The notes: generated by a model not told the origin, from the sequence alone. A stretch of 64,000 bases of DNA from Brachybacterium kimchii (GCF_023373525.1 NZ_CP097218.1:1736001-1800000); one strand, 5' to 3'; counted from the stretch's first letter, positions 26,046-34,993 are shown. Translations and numbers: made by a program.

Positions 26046-27746
26046 TCAGGCCTCGACGACCACCGGGATGATCATCGGGCGGCGGCGCAGGCGCTGGCCC
26101 ACGTAACGGCCCACGACGCGCCGCATGACCTGCTGCAGCTGGTGCGTGTCGCGCTTCCCGGTCTGCTCGGCGAGGGCCTTCTCGAGGGCCTTGACGATGT
26201 CGGGCCGGATCTTCTCGAAGACGGCCGTGTCCTCCGCGACGCCGCGGGCGTGGATCTCCGGGCCCGCGAGGATCTCGCCGGTCTCGGAGCTGACCACGGT
26301 GAACAGGGAGATGAAGCCCTCATCGGCGAGGATGCGGCGATCCTTGAGGTCCGCCTCGGAGATCTCGCCGATGCTGGATCCGTCCACGTACACGTAGCCG
26401 TTGGGGATCTCGCCCACGACCTTCGCGTGCCCGTCCTTGAGGTCGACCACGGAGCCGTCGTGCGCGAGGACCACGTGGTCGGCGGGCACGCCCGAGGACT
26501 CGGCGATGCGACCGTTGGCGATGAGGTGGCGGACCTCGCCGTGCACGGGCATCACGTTCTTCGGACGCACGATGTTGTAGCAGTACAGGAGCTCCCCGGA
26601 GCTCGCGTGCCCGGAGACGTGCACGCGGGCGCTGCCCTGGTGGACCACCTCGGCGCCGAGGGCCATCAGGCCGTTGACGATCCGGAAGACGGCGTTCTCG
26701 TTGCCGGGGATCAGGGAGCTCGCGAGGATCACGACGTCCCCGGGGCCCACCGAGACGCGGTGGTCGCTGTTCGCGATCCGGCCCAGCGCCGCCATCGGCT
26801 CGCCCTGGCTTCCGGTGCACATGAGCACGACCTTCTCGTCGGGCAGGGAGTCGATCTTCTTGACGTCCACGAGGGTGTTCGGCGGCACGTCGAGGTAGCC
26901 CATGTCCGAGGCGATGCCCATGTTGCGCACCATCGAGCGGCCGACGAAGGCGACCTTGCGGCCGTGCTTGGCGGCGGCGTCGAGGACCTGCTGGACGCGG
27001 TGGACGTGGCTCGAGAACGAGGCCACGACGATCTTCTGGCGCGAGCGCGCGAAGATCGAGTCGATGACCGGGCCGATCTCCCGCTCGGCGGTCGTGAAGC
27101 CCGGGACCCCGGCGTTCGTGGAGTCGACCATGAACAGGTCGACGCCCTTCTCGCCCAGGCGCGCGAAGGCGCGCAGGTCGGTGATGCGGCCGTCGAGCGG
27201 CAGCTGGTCCATCTTGAAGTCGCCGGTGTGCAGCACGGTCCCGGCGGGCGTCTGGATGTACACGGCGAGCGCGTCGGGGATCGAGTGGTTGACGGCGACG
27301 AACTCGCAGTCGAAGGGGCCGAAGCTCTCGCTGTCCCCCTCCTTGACGGCGAGGGTGTACGGCTTGATGCGGTGCTCGCGCAGCTTGGCCTCGATGAACG
27401 CGAGGGTGAGCTGGCTGCCGACGACGGGGATGTCGGGCTTCAGGCGCAGCAGGTAGGGGACGGCGCCGATGTGGTCCTCGTGGCCGTGGGTGAGGACGAT
27501 CGCCGCGATGTCGTCGAGGCGGTCCTCGAGGTACTGGAAGTCCGGCAGGATCAGGTCCACGCCGGGCTGGGACTCCTCGGGGAACAGCACGCCGCAGTCG
27601 ACGACGAGCAGACGCCCGTTGTAGTCGAAGACGGTCATGTTGCGGCCCACGTCGCCGAGGCCGCCCAGCGGGATGATCCGCAGGGTGTCCTTGGAGGGCT
27701 TGCGGGGCTGCTGGAGCCGCTCGCTGAAGGGAGTGGTGAGTGTCAT
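26046..27746 (-). CDS. rnj: ribonuclease J
   Basis: 566 residues, metallo-beta-lactamase/beta-CASP nuclease. Zinc motif LTHGHEDHIGAVPYLL (about 85-100), HTGDFKMD, the beta-CASP FSSHVHRVQQVLDAA and C-terminal VHVSGHASSGELL and PVHGEVRHL. RNase J has 5'-exo- and endonuclease activity in mRNA decay and rRNA maturation. It follows dapA by 15 bases, the arrangement found in most actinobacteria, and the pair is closed by a 20-bp hairpin. Confidence 0.97.
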   Translation of the reverse strand: MTLTTPFSERLQQPRKPSKDTLRIIPLGGLGDVGRNMTVFDYNGRLLVVDCGVLFPEESQPGVDLILPDFQYLEDRLDDIAAIVLTHGHEDHIGAVPYLLRLKPDIPVVGSQLTLAFIEAKLREHRIKPYTLAVKEGDSESFGPFDCEFVAVNHSIPDALAVYIQTPAGTVLHTGDFKMDQLPLDGRITDLRAFARLGEKGVDLFMVDSTNAGVPGFTTAEREIGPVIDSIFARSRQKIVVASFSSHVHRVQQVLDAAAKHGRKVAFVGRSMVRNMGIASDMGYLDVPPNTLVDVKKIDSLPDEKVVLMCTGSQGEPMAALGRIANSDHRVSVGPGDVVILASSLIPGNENAVFRIVNGLMALGAEVVHQGSARVHVSGHASSGELLYCYNIVRPKNVMPVHGEVRHLIANGRIAESSGVPADHVVLAHDGSVVDLKDGHAKVVGEIPNGYVYVDGSSIGEISEADLKDRRILADEGFISLFTVVSSETGEILAGPEIHARGVAEDTAVFEKIRPDIVKALEKALAEQTGKRDTHQLQQVMRRVVGRYVGQRLRRRPMIIPVVVEA

Positions 27747-27761
27747 GGGTCCTTCCGGTGT

Positions 27762-28682
27762 TCAGACGAGCGGCGGGATCCCCTCGACGGCGGCGAGCGA
27801 TTCTCTGAGCTCGGCCATCTGGGGTGCGCTCGCAGGGGCGAGGGGGCCGCGGACGGTCGCGTGCGGGAGGACGCCCTGGAGCACCAGGGCCGTCTTCGCG
27901 GCGACCGCGCCGGGCATGCGGGTCATGACCGCCTCGACCACGGGGGCCAGGCGGCGGTTGAGCTGCTGGGCAGCGGGGAGGTCGCCGGCCTGGACGGCGG
28001 CGACCATCTGCGCCTCGAGATCACCGGCGACGTGGCCGACGACCGAGACGATGCCGGCCGCTCCGACGGCGAGCCAGGCGAGGTTCAGGGCGTCCTCCCC
28101 CGAGTAGTACACGAGGTCGGACTGGGCGGTGATCAGAGCGGCCTGCTGGAGGTCGCCCTTGGCGTCCTTGACCGCGAGGATCCGCTCGTGCTGGGCGAGG
28201 CGCAGGAGCGTCTCGTGCGCGAGCGGGACGCCGCTGCGGCCGGGGATGTCGTAGAGCAGCACCGGCAGCTCGGTCGCGTCGGCGACCTGCTCGGTGTGCG
28301 CGATGATCCCTTCCTGGGAGGGCTTGGAGTAGTAGGGCGTGACGACGAGCACCCCCTGCAGGTCGAGGTCTGCGTGGGCGCGGGCGAGCTCGATGCTGTG
28401 GCGGGTGTCGTTGCTGCCGACGCCCGCGAGCAGCGTGATCCCGGGGCCGACGGCCTCGCGCACGGCCCTGACCAGCGCGACCTTCTCGGCGTCGCTCGTG
28501 GTGGGCGATTCGCCCGTCGTCCCGTTGAGCACGAGGCAGTCGTTGCCGTGCGCGACGAGGTGCGCGGCGACGGCCTGCGCCGCCTCCAGGTCGAGCTTCT
28601 CACCGTCCTCGCTGAAGGGGGTGACCATCGCGGTGCCGACGGTGCCGAAGGGCCGTGCTGCCGGTGCGGGCTGGACGGTCAT
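27762..28682 (-). CDS. dapA: 4-hydroxy-tetrahydrodipicolinate synthase
   Basis: 306 residues, (beta/alpha)8 barrel. Schiff-base Lys172 in ILAVKDAKGD, Tyr144 in LLYDIPGRSG and the GTTGES loop (54-59) are intact. It condenses pyruvate and aspartate semialdehyde, first step to DAP and lysine. AGGAGG lies 4 bases before the ATG and is directly preceded by a tandem 17-bp repeat in the leader. It is cotranscribed with rnj and lies downstream of thyX. Confidence 0.96.
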   Translation of the reverse strand: MTVQPAPAARPFGTVGTAMVTPFSEDGEKLDLEAAQAVAAHLVAHGNDCLVLNGTTGESPTTSDAEKVALVRAVREAVGPGITLLAGVGSNDTRHSIELARAHADLDLQGVLVVTPYYSKPSQEGIIAHTEQVADATELPVLLYDIPGRSGVPLAHETLLRLAQHERILAVKDAKGDLQQAALITAQSDLVYYSGEDALNLAWLAVGAAGIVSVVGHVAGDLEAQMVAAVQAGDLPAAQQLNRRLAPVVEAVMTRMPGAVAAKTALVLQGVLPHATVRGPLAPASAPQMAELRESLAAVEGIPPLV

Positions 28683-28690
28683 CTGTCCTC

Positions 28691-28723
28691 CTGGTGGGAC
28701 TGCCTGGCTGGTGGGACTGCCTG
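28691..28723 (-). repeat. tandem 17-bp repeat in the dapA leader
   Basis: CTGGTGGGACTGCCTG (plus-strand reading) occurs at 28691-28706 and again at 28708-28723, separated by one G. It is the 5' leader of dapA, directly before the ribosome-binding site. Confidence 0.9.
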
Positions 28724-28752
28724 ATGGGGATGCGGGTCGTCGGGCGGGCGCG

Positions 28753-29484
28753 TCAGGGGGCGACGCGGCCGCCCGCCTCGAAGGCGGCGTGGGTGAGCGG
28801 CATCTTCTCGGCGAAGTGCTGCTCCATGAGCTCGGCGACCATCTCGATCTCGCGCTGCGGGAAGGAGGGGAACGCCGAGTCGGGGCGCTGGGTGCGCAGG
28901 CTCAGGAAGTTCATCATGCTGCGCGCGTTCACGGTGACGTACATCGAGGAGTACAGGTTCAGCGGGAGCACGGTACGTGCGACCTCGCGGGCCACGCCCG
29001 CGTCGAGCATCCGGCGGTAGCCCTCGTAGGCGGAGGTCGACTGCGCGCGCACGGTCTCGGTGACGAGCGCGTGCTGCTCGGGGGTGCCGGGCTCGAAGGT
29101 GTAGGCGCCGGGCTTGCCGACCTGCTGGAGGTTGCGCTCGGGGCCGGGCACGTAGAACACCGGTCGCATCTTCCGGTAGCGGCCGGACTCCTCGTTGTAG
29201 GAGGCCATGCGGTGGCGCATGAACTCGCGGAAGACGAAGATCGGCGCCTCGACGTAGAAGGTGAAGCTGTTGTGCTCGAAGGGGCTGCCGTGGCGGTCGC
29301 GCATGAGGAACCGGATCAGGCCCTTGTCGCGATCGCTCGCGTCCTCGCCCGCGGTGGCCAGGGTCTTCTCCCCCTGGGTCGAGACGCGGGCCGCGAAGAC
29401 GACGTCGCCGTCCTGCGCCGCCGACCGCACCAGCTGGACGGTCATGTCGGACCGGAAGACGATGTCGCTCTCGCTGTCGCTCAT
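28753..29484 (-). CDS. thyX: FAD-dependent thymidylate synthase
   Basis: 243 residues. The ThyX motif RHRMASYNEES (90-100, RHR-x7-S) that binds dUMP and FAD is present, with SPFEHNSFTFYVEAPIFVFREF before it and LPLNLYSSMYVTVNARSMMNFLSLR after it. It methylates dUMP using methylenetetrahydrofolate and NADPH. TACCCT (29493-29498) ends 8 bases before the ATG, so thyX has its own leaderless promoter in the 29-base gap after gatD. Confidence 0.97.
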   Translation of the reverse strand: MSDSESDIVFRSDMTVQLVRSAAQDGDVVFAARVSTQGEKTLATAGEDASDRDKGLIRFLMRDRHGSPFEHNSFTFYVEAPIFVFREFMRHRMASYNEESGRYRKMRPVFYVPGPERNLQQVGKPGAYTFEPGTPEQHALVTETVRAQSTSAYEGYRRMLDAGVAREVARTVLPLNLYSSMYVTVNARSMMNFLSLRTQRPDSAFPSFPQREIEMVAELMEQHFAEKMPLTHAAFEAGGRVAP

Positions 29485-29513
29485 GGTTCCCCAGGGTAGT
29501 CGAGCCGGAGGCC

Positions 29514-30374
29514 TCAGCGAGGCCGGGACATGGCGATGTCGCGGGCGCGCTGGGTGACGATCCCCTCCAGGTCGGGCGCGGTGTACGCGTCCTCCCCCAC
29601 CCGGTGGCGCACGGCCGCGGCGAGCAGGTGGTCGGCGAGCGCCGGGTTCTTCGGGAGGACGGAGCCGTGCAGGTAGGTGCCGACGACCTCGCGGTGCACG
29701 GCGCCCTCGGTGCCGTCGGCCCCGTTGTTCCCGCCGGCGCGCGAGCCCTCCTGGCCGAAGGCGCGCACGGAGCCCAGCGCCGTGCAGTCCGCCCCGAGAG
29801 TGGTCAGCCCGGAGTGGTTCTCGTAGCCGACGACGGGTCCGAAGCGCTCGGTCTCGATGGTGAGGTTGCCGATCAGGCGGGTGGTGCTGCCGCGGGTCTC
29901 GACGTCCAGCAGGGAGATGCCGGTCAGCGGCTCGTCGGCCGTGTCGCCGGTCGCGGGCACGAACACGTGCCCGAACAGCTGGTAGGAGCCGCAGACGGCG
30001 AGCATGGGGACGTCCTGCTCGGCCCACTCGCGGATCGCGGGGCCGTGGGAGAGGAGGTCGGCGGCGATGCGCACCTGGCCGGAGTCCTGGCCGCCGCCCG
30101 CGACCACGAGGTCCACGTCCGCGGGGAGCCGGTCGCCGACCTCGTGGGCCAGCAGCTCGACCTCGAAGCCGCTCCACTGGGCCCGCCGGATCAGCGTGAG
30201 GGTGTTCCCCCAGTCGCCGTAGATGTTCATCTCGGAGGGGTAGAGCTGCAGGATCCGCAGCGCCGGGGCGTCCTCGCGCGCGGCCTGCCGGTGCGGCGTC
30301 GGGACGGGGGTGAGGTCCGGGCCGGTCCCCGCGCTGCGCGGGGCCGACGGGGCGGGGTGCTCGTTCGTGCTCAC
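29514..30374 (-). CDS. gatD: lipid II isoglutaminyl synthase, glutamine amidotransferase subunit
   Basis: 286 residues from GTG 30374. Class-I-type glutaminase: nucleophile Cys128 in MLAVCGSYQLFG, catalytic His236 in VGTYLHGSVLPKNP, oxyanion region VAGGGQDSGQ. GatD feeds ammonia to MurT for amidating the alpha-carboxyl of D-Glu in the lipid II stem peptide. The start overlaps the murT stop (GTGA), giving coupled equimolar synthesis. An N-terminal extension of about 38 Pro/Ala-rich residues is dispensable in appearance. Confidence 0.94.
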   Translation of the reverse strand: MSTNEHPAPSAPRSAGTGPDLTPVPTPHRQAAREDAPALRILQLYPSEMNIYGDWGNTLTLIRRAQWSGFEVELLAHEVGDRLPADVDLVVAGGGQDSGQVRIAADLLSHGPAIREWAEQDVPMLAVCGSYQLFGHVFVPATGDTADEPLTGISLLDVETRGSTTRLIGNLTIETERFGPVVGYENHSGLTTLGADCTALGSVRAFGQEGSRAGGNNGADGTEGAVHREVVGTYLHGSVLPKNPALADHLLAAAVRHRVGEDAYTAPDLEGIVTQRARDIAMSRPR

Positions 30375-31699
30375 AGGACCGTCTCCACGTGGGTGATCCG
30401 CGAGAGCTGCGCGCGCACGGCGAGCATCGCGGTGTAGGTGCAGAAGATGCGCATCGGCCGGCCGCTCGCGCGGGCGGCGTCGATCAGAGACCGCAGGGCC
30501 GGCCCGAGGTCCGTCTCGACGCCATCGACGAGCACCTCGTCGTAGCGCAGGCGCAGGGCCATGTCGTAGGCGCGCACGCCGCTGACCACGTGCACGCCGC
30601 TCGCGCGCAGGGCGCTGAAGTCGACGTCCCAGAGCCAGGACATGTCGCGGCCGTCGGCGTACTCGTCGTTGATCGCGATCATGGTCTCCGCCGGGTCCGT
30701 GCCGGCGCTGAGCAAGCTCATCCGGAAGCCGGCGGGGTTCTTCACGAGGGCCAGCTCGAGGGGGACGCCGTCGACCTCGAGCATCTCGCCGCGGCCGAAG
30801 GCAGCGCGCACGTGCGCGAGGGCCCGCAGCAGGGCCGGGAGATCCGCGTCGGCCCCGAGCAGGGAGGAGGCGAGCGCCAGGGCGCCGGTGGCGTTGAGCA
30901 TGTTGTGCACGCCGGGCAGCACGAACTCGACCTCGTGCTCCTCGCCGTCGACGAGGATGCGGGCGCTGCGCCCGTCGATGGCCTCGAGCCGCGTGGCGGG
31001 TGTCCGCGCGCCGTCGGCGGGGCCGGCGCCGAGGCCCGCGTCCTCGAGCATCGCGCCGCCGGCGTCCTCGCGGCGCAGGTCGTCGTCCGAGAGGAAGACG
31101 CGGCGCAGCCCCTCCCCGATGCCGAAGCGCTCGACGCGAGCGCCCAGGTCGTCGGTGAAGCGCGGCGCGGACAGGCGCGGGTCGTCGCCGTTGAGGACGA
31201 CGAGCTCCGTGCTGGCCTTCGCGACGGTGTGCAGGAGGTCGGCGGTGTGGTCGATCTCCCCGAAGCGGTCGAGCTGGTCGCGCATGACGTTCAGCAGCAG
31301 GCTCGCGCGCGGACGCACCTGGCGCACGAAGTGCACGGCGTGGGCCTCGTCGAGCTCGAGCACGGCGATGTCGGCGGCGAGGCGGCCGCGGGCGTCGACC
31401 TCGGTGAGCAGGGCCGCCGCCACGCCGCGGACGAAGTTCGAGCCGGTGGGATTGGTGAACACCCGCAGGCCCTGGGAGCGCAGCAGCTCCACGAGGATCT
31501 TCGTGGTGGTCGTCTTCCCATTGGTGCCCGAGACGACGACCACGCCGAGCGGCAGCCCCTCGAGGGTGCGTGCGAGGAAGCCGGGGTCGATCCTCTCGAC
31601 CACGAGACCGGGGAAGGCACTGCCGCCGCGGCCCCCGCCGCGGAGTCTGGCCAGGCGGCGCGCGGCACGGCCGGCGGCCACGGTGAGAGCGGAACGCAT
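30371..31699 (-). CDS. murT: lipid II isoglutaminyl synthase, Mur-ligase subunit
   Basis: 442 residues. Mur-ligase P-loop VSGTNGKTTTTKILVELL (56-73), LELDEAHAVHF and NVMRDQLDRFGEID match MurT, followed by the C-terminal DUF1727 domain (about 315-440, VKNPAGFRMSLL, then INDEYADGRDMSWLWDVDFS). It activates the stem-peptide Glu for amidation. The Cys4 zinc ribbon of MurT from Staphylococcus is not seen; only one cysteine occurs, near the C-terminus. TACGAT (31707-31712) ends 7 bases before ATG 31699, a leaderless start. Confidence 0.94.
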   Translation of the reverse strand: MRSALTVAAGRAARRLARLRGGGRGGSAFPGLVVERIDPGFLARTLEGLPLGVVVVSGTNGKTTTTKILVELLRSQGLRVFTNPTGSNFVRGVAAALLTEVDARGRLAADIAVLELDEAHAVHFVRQVRPRASLLLNVMRDQLDRFGEIDHTADLLHTVAKASTELVVLNGDDPRLSAPRFTDDLGARVERFGIGEGLRRVFLSDDDLRREDAGGAMLEDAGLGAGPADGARTPATRLEAIDGRSARILVDGEEHEVEFVLPGVHNMLNATGALALASSLLGADADLPALLRALAHVRAAFGRGEMLEVDGVPLELALVKNPAGFRMSLLSAGTDPAETMIAINDEYADGRDMSWLWDVDFSALRASGVHVVSGVRAYDMALRLRYDEVLVDGVETDLGPALRSLIDAARASGRPMRIFCTYTAMLAVRAQLSRITHVETVL

Positions 31700-31737
31700 G
31701 CTCGGCATCGTACTGGAGCCGGCAGGCGGGGACGCCC

Positions 31738-32475
31738 TCAGCGGCGGACGACGCGCAGGTGTCCCTCGTGCACCTCGACGGCGACGTCGTCCAGGGAGGT
31801 CAGCAGCGCCTGGGCATGGGGCGCGAGCTCGTGCGCGAGGGTGGTCGTGGTCACCGCGATCGCCGGGCTCCCCGCGGCGCGGGCGGAGGCGAGGCCTCCC
31901 AGGGAGTCCTCGATCACTAGCGCCCGGGAGGGATCCGCGCCCAGGCGCTCGGCGCCGAGGACGTAGGGCTCCGGGTCCGGCTTGCCGCGGCTCACCTGGT
32001 CGGCGGTGACGAGGGTCTCCTCGGGGTAGGGCAGGTCGGTGATCGCCCAGCGGGCCTCGAACAGGCGCCGCGTGCAGGAGGTCACGATCGTCCAGGTGGG
32101 CCGGCCGAGCTGTTCGGCGGCGGACTGCAGCTCGCCGATCAGCCGGGCCGTGCCCGGGAGGATCGAGATCCGCTTGGCGTCCTCGACCTCCAGGTCCTCG
32201 ACGCGCGCATGGGCCGCCTCGATCTCGTCGGCCGGCATGTCGGGGAAGACGTCGGCGAGCACCCCGCGGGCGGGCATGCCGTGGAGGGTGTGGTCGAAGG
32301 TCCGGTTCGAGCCGTGCTCCTCGAACAGCTTCGTCCACGCGCGCTCCACCGAGGGGCCCGAATCGACGAGGGTCCCGTCCATGTCGAGCAGGAGGGCGTC
32401 GACATCCAGGGGGAAGGGGTCCTGAGGGGCCTGAGCGCCCTTCCCGGGGGCGCCCGCGGCGGAGGCTTCGTTCAT
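31738..32475 (-). CDS. HAD-family hydrolase (beta-phosphoglucomutase-like)
   Basis: 245 residues. Motif I LLLDMDGTLVDSGP (about 29-42, nucleophile and acid Asp), motif II SCT, motif III KPDPEPYVLGAERLG and motif IV VIEDSLGGLASARAAG. Subclass I with a helical cap, resembling sugar-phosphate phosphatases such as the GPP/DOG type. The actual substrate is unknown. The ATG at 32475 has GGGAGG only 1 base upstream; an in-frame GTG lies 3 codons earlier. It is divergent from azlC. Confidence 0.9.
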   Translation of the reverse strand: MNEASAAGAPGKGAQAPQDPFPLDVDALLLDMDGTLVDSGPSVERAWTKLFEEHGSNRTFDHTLHGMPARGVLADVFPDMPADEIEAAHARVEDLEVEDAKRISILPGTARLIGELQSAAEQLGRPTWTIVTSCTRRLFEARWAITDLPYPEETLVTADQVSRGKPDPEPYVLGAERLGADPSRALVIEDSLGGLASARAAGSPAIAVTTTTLAHELAPHAQALLTSLDDVAVEVHEGHLRVVRR

Positions 32476-32544
32476 GCCTCCCACGGTCTCATACCCCGCG
32501 CGACCTGCGCATGCGGGAAACTCCCCGGTTACTGTGGACGGGTC

Positions 32545-33381
32545 ATGAGCATGCACGATCCGAGCGACCGCGCCCCCGCCGCGCAGAGCGCCGGCCACGC
32601 TCCGTCACCGGATGCCGCGTCGGTGTCCCTCGCCGTCTCGGCCGCCCGTCGCAAGGGCCTGTCGGTGGGGGTCGCGACCGGCCTGTACGGGATCTCCTTC
32701 GGGGCGCTCGCGACCGCCTCGGGACTCGACGTGTGGCAGGCGATGGTGCTCTCGGCGATCATGTTCACCGGCGGCAGCCAGTTCGCCTTCGTGGGCGTGA
32801 TCGGAGGGGGCGGGAGCGCCCTCGGCGCGGCGCTGGCCGCCGTGCTGCTGGGCATCCGCAACACCCTCTACGGCCTCGTGCTCGCGCCGACGCTGCCGCG
32901 CGGCGGGGCGAAGGGCGCCGCGCGCTCCCTGCTCACGATCGACGAGTCCGCGGCCGTGGCCGCGACCGCCGGTCCCCCGGCCGCCAAGCGCGCCGGGTTC
33001 TGGGCGACGGGGATCGCGGTCTACGTGTTCTGGAACCTGTTCTCCCTGGTGGGGGCCTTGATCGGGCAGAGCGTGGGCGATCCGGGCGCCTGGGGCCTGG
33101 ATGCCGCGGCCGCCGCGGCGTTCCTGGGGCTGCTGTGGCCGCGCCTGGTCTCGAAGGACGTGGTGGCCGTCGCGGTCGCCGCGGCCTTCATCGCGCTGAT
33201 CGCGACGCCCGTCCTGCCCGCCGGCCTGCCGGTGCTCGCCGCGGCGCTGGTCGCCGTGGTCGCCGGGCTGCTGCCGCGCCGCTCGGGGGACGACGGGGAT
33301 CGGGCCGACGGCGACCGGACCACCGGGACGGCCGAGAACTCTCCGGCCGACGCATCGGACGAGGACGGTGAGCGCGCATGA
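32545..33381 (+). CDS. azlC: AzlC family branched-chain amino acid exporter, large subunit
   Basis: 278 residues, with about five membrane helices. AzlC signature: GLSVGVATGLYGISFGALAT and AMVLSAIMFTGGSQFAFVGVI (about 70-90). With AzlD it forms the LIV-E/BrnFE-type exporter of branched-chain amino acids and methionine. TACTGT (32530-32535) ends 9 bases before ATG 32545. A hydrophilic Asp-rich tail (about 250-278) is unusual but common in GC-rich relatives. No Lrp-type regulator gene is adjacent. Confidence 0.92.
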   Translation: MSMHDPSDRAPAAQSAGHAPSPDAASVSLAVSAARRKGLSVGVATGLYGISFGALATASGLDVWQAMVLSAIMFTGGSQFAFVGVIGGGGSALGAALAAVLLGIRNTLYGLVLAPTLPRGGAKGAARSLLTIDESAAVAATAGPPAAKRAGFWATGIAVYVFWNLFSLVGALIGQSVGDPGAWGLDAAAAAAFLGLLWPRLVSKDVVAVAVAAAFIALIATPVLPAGLPVLAAALVAVVAGLLPRRSGDDGDRADGDRTTGTAENSPADASDEDGERA

Positions 33382-33692
33382 GCTGGCTGTGGGCGGGCGT
33401 GATCGCGGCGGCGGTGCTGTCGTTCGCGCAGAAGTGGATCGGCTACCAGGTGCCGCCGGGGGTCCTCGAGGAGCCGCGCATCGCGCGGGTCACCTCACTC
33501 CTGCCCGTCGCGCTGCTCGGCGCGCTGGTCGCGACCCAGGCGGCGGCCGACGGCCAGCAGCTGATGGCCGACGCCCGGCTGCCCGCGCTCGCGGTCGCCG
33601 CGCTCCTGCTCGCCCTGCGCGCGCCCTTCCTGGTGGTCGTGATCGCGGCCGCCGTGGTCGCGGCGCTCTGCCGGGCGCTCGGCTGGGGCTGA
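33378..33692 (+). CDS. azlD: AzlD-domain branched-chain amino acid exporter, small subunit
   Basis: 104 residues with four hydrophobic segments, including the AzlD core QVPPGVLEEPRIARVTSLLPVALLGALVA. It begins in ATGA overlap with azlC and ends in TGA directly abutting the TCA stop complement of the next gene, with no intergenic base. Confidence 0.92.
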   Translation: MSWLWAGVIAAAVLSFAQKWIGYQVPPGVLEEPRIARVTSLLPVALLGALVATQAAADGQQLMADARLPALAVAALLLALRAPFLVVVIAAAVVAALCRALGWG

Positions 33693-34235
33693 TCAGATCC
33701 CGCGCCCGGCCTCCACGGCGATCGCCCGACGCACGGCGGCGCGGGCGTCCCGGGTGTCCCGGTTCGCGGAGTAGGCCAGGCCCAGGCGGTACCAGGCCCG
33801 CCAGTCGTCCTCGCCACCGTCCTGGACGGCGTCGCGAGCCGCCTCGAACTCGGCGCGGGCCGCGGCCCTGCGCGCATCGCGCTGGGCGACGGGGTCCTGC
33901 TCGGCGCGAGCCTGGGCGTTGTCGGCCCCGACGACGCCTGCCCCGGCGCTGTCGGCCCCGGCGCTGTCCGCCCCGGCGCCGTCTGCCCCTCCACCGACCC
34001 GGGGCTCGAATCGCGCCGCGCCGTAGAGCCGGGCGAGCCGTCCCGCGCGCAGCCCGAACAGGACCTCGCGCCAGGTCACCCACACGGTGAGGACGAGCAG
34101 CACGACGAGGCCCGCTGCCAGCCCCCAGCCGATCACGCCGCCTGCGCGCGCGAAGCCGGTCGCGATCCAGAGCAGGCCCCAGCAGTAGGCCGCCGTGACC
34201 AGCAGCAGCAGGGCGACACCGATCTTCGCGCGCAT
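33693..34235 (-). CDS. small membrane protein with a C-terminal TPR-like helix pair
   Basis: 180 residues. Two membrane segments (about 5-23 and 33-55), a cytoplasmic stretch with repeated Gly-Ala-Asp-Ser-Ala units (about 85-105), then a soluble helical end AEFEAARDAVQDGGEDDWRAWYRLGLAYSANRDTRDARAAVRRA resembling a single TPR. No named family was recognised. Orthologues commonly sit beside dapB in related actinobacteria; the short gap (2 bases) implies cotranscription with dapB. Confidence 0.75.
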   Translation of the reverse strand: MRAKIGVALLLLVTAAYCWGLLWIATGFARAGGVIGWGLAAGLVVLLVLTVWVTWREVLFGLRAGRLARLYGAARFEPRVGGGADGAGADSAGADSAGAGVVGADNAQARAEQDPVAQRDARRAAARAEFEAARDAVQDGGEDDWRAWYRLGLAYSANRDTRDARAAVRRAIAVEAGRGI

Positions 34236-34237
34236 GC

Positions 34238-34993
34238 TCAGCCGAGGTCCATGTAGCCGTCGAGGCCCACGGTGAGCCCGGGGCGGGAGCCGACCTCGCG
34301 CACGCCCAGCAGCACGCCGGGCATGAAGGACACGCGGTCGAAGGAGTCGTGGCGCAGCTCGAGCTGCTCGCCGACCCCGCCGAACTGGACGACCTCGTGG
34401 GCGACGAGGCCGCGCTGGCGGACGGCATGCACGTGGATGCCGTCGACGACCGCGCCCCGCGCACCGAGCTCGTCCTTCTGCGTCGCGTCGGGCACGTCCC
34501 CCAGTCCCCCGGCCTCGCGGCCGCGGGCGATCGCGGCGGCGGTGTGGCGGGCGGTGCCCGAGGGGGCGTCGAGCTTCTCGGGGTGGTGCATCTCGATGAC
34601 CTCGGCGCTCTCGTAGTAGCGGGCCGCGGCCTCGGCGAAGCGCATCACCAGGACGGCGCCGATCGCGAAGTTCGGGGCGATGAGCACGCCGGTGCTCGGG
34701 TGCTCGCCGAGCGCGGCGCGGACCTCGGCGAGGGAGTCCTCGTCCCAGCCGGTCGCGCCGACCACGGCGTGGATCCCGTGCTCGATCGCCCAGAGCACGT
34801 TGCGCTTGGTGACGGCGGGGACGGTGAGGTCGACGACGACCTGCGCGCCGGCATCGGCCGCGGCGTCGAGCGGGTCGGAGCTGCCGATGCGGGCGACGAG
34901 CTCGAGGCCGTCGGCCTCCTCGATCGCCGTGCAGGCGGCGCTGCCCATGCGACCCTGGGCACCGAGGACGGCGACGCGGATGCTCTGCGACAT
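34238..34993 (-). CDS. dapB: 4-hydroxy-tetrahydrodipicolinate reductase
   Basis: 251 residues. Rossmann motif VAVLGAQGRMGS (about 7-18) and the catalytic region MHHPEKLDAPSGTA (about 145-158) with the paired His, Lys and PSGTA loop. It reduces the DapA product using NAD(P)H. An AAGGAA site precedes the ATG at 34993. It lies between the M16 peptidase gene (upstream) and the small membrane protein, all on the minus strand. Confidence 0.97.
   Translation of the reverse strand: MSQSIRVAVLGAQGRMGSAACTAIEEADGLELVARIGSSDPLDAAADAGAQVVVDLTVPAVTKRNVLWAIEHGIHAVVGATGWDEDSLAEVRAALGEHPSTGVLIAPNFAIGAVLVMRFAEAAARYYESAEVIEMHHPEKLDAPSGTARHTAAAIARGREAGGLGDVPDATQKDELGARGAVVDGIHVHAVRQRGLVAHEVVQFGGVGEQLELRHDSFDRVSFMPGVLLGVREVGSRPGLTVGLDGYMDLG

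Noticed and set aside
31700..31708. Earlier ATG (31708) for murT
   Set aside because: It lies inside the -10 hexamer TACGAT, so a transcript from that promoter could not contain it; ATG 31699 fits better.
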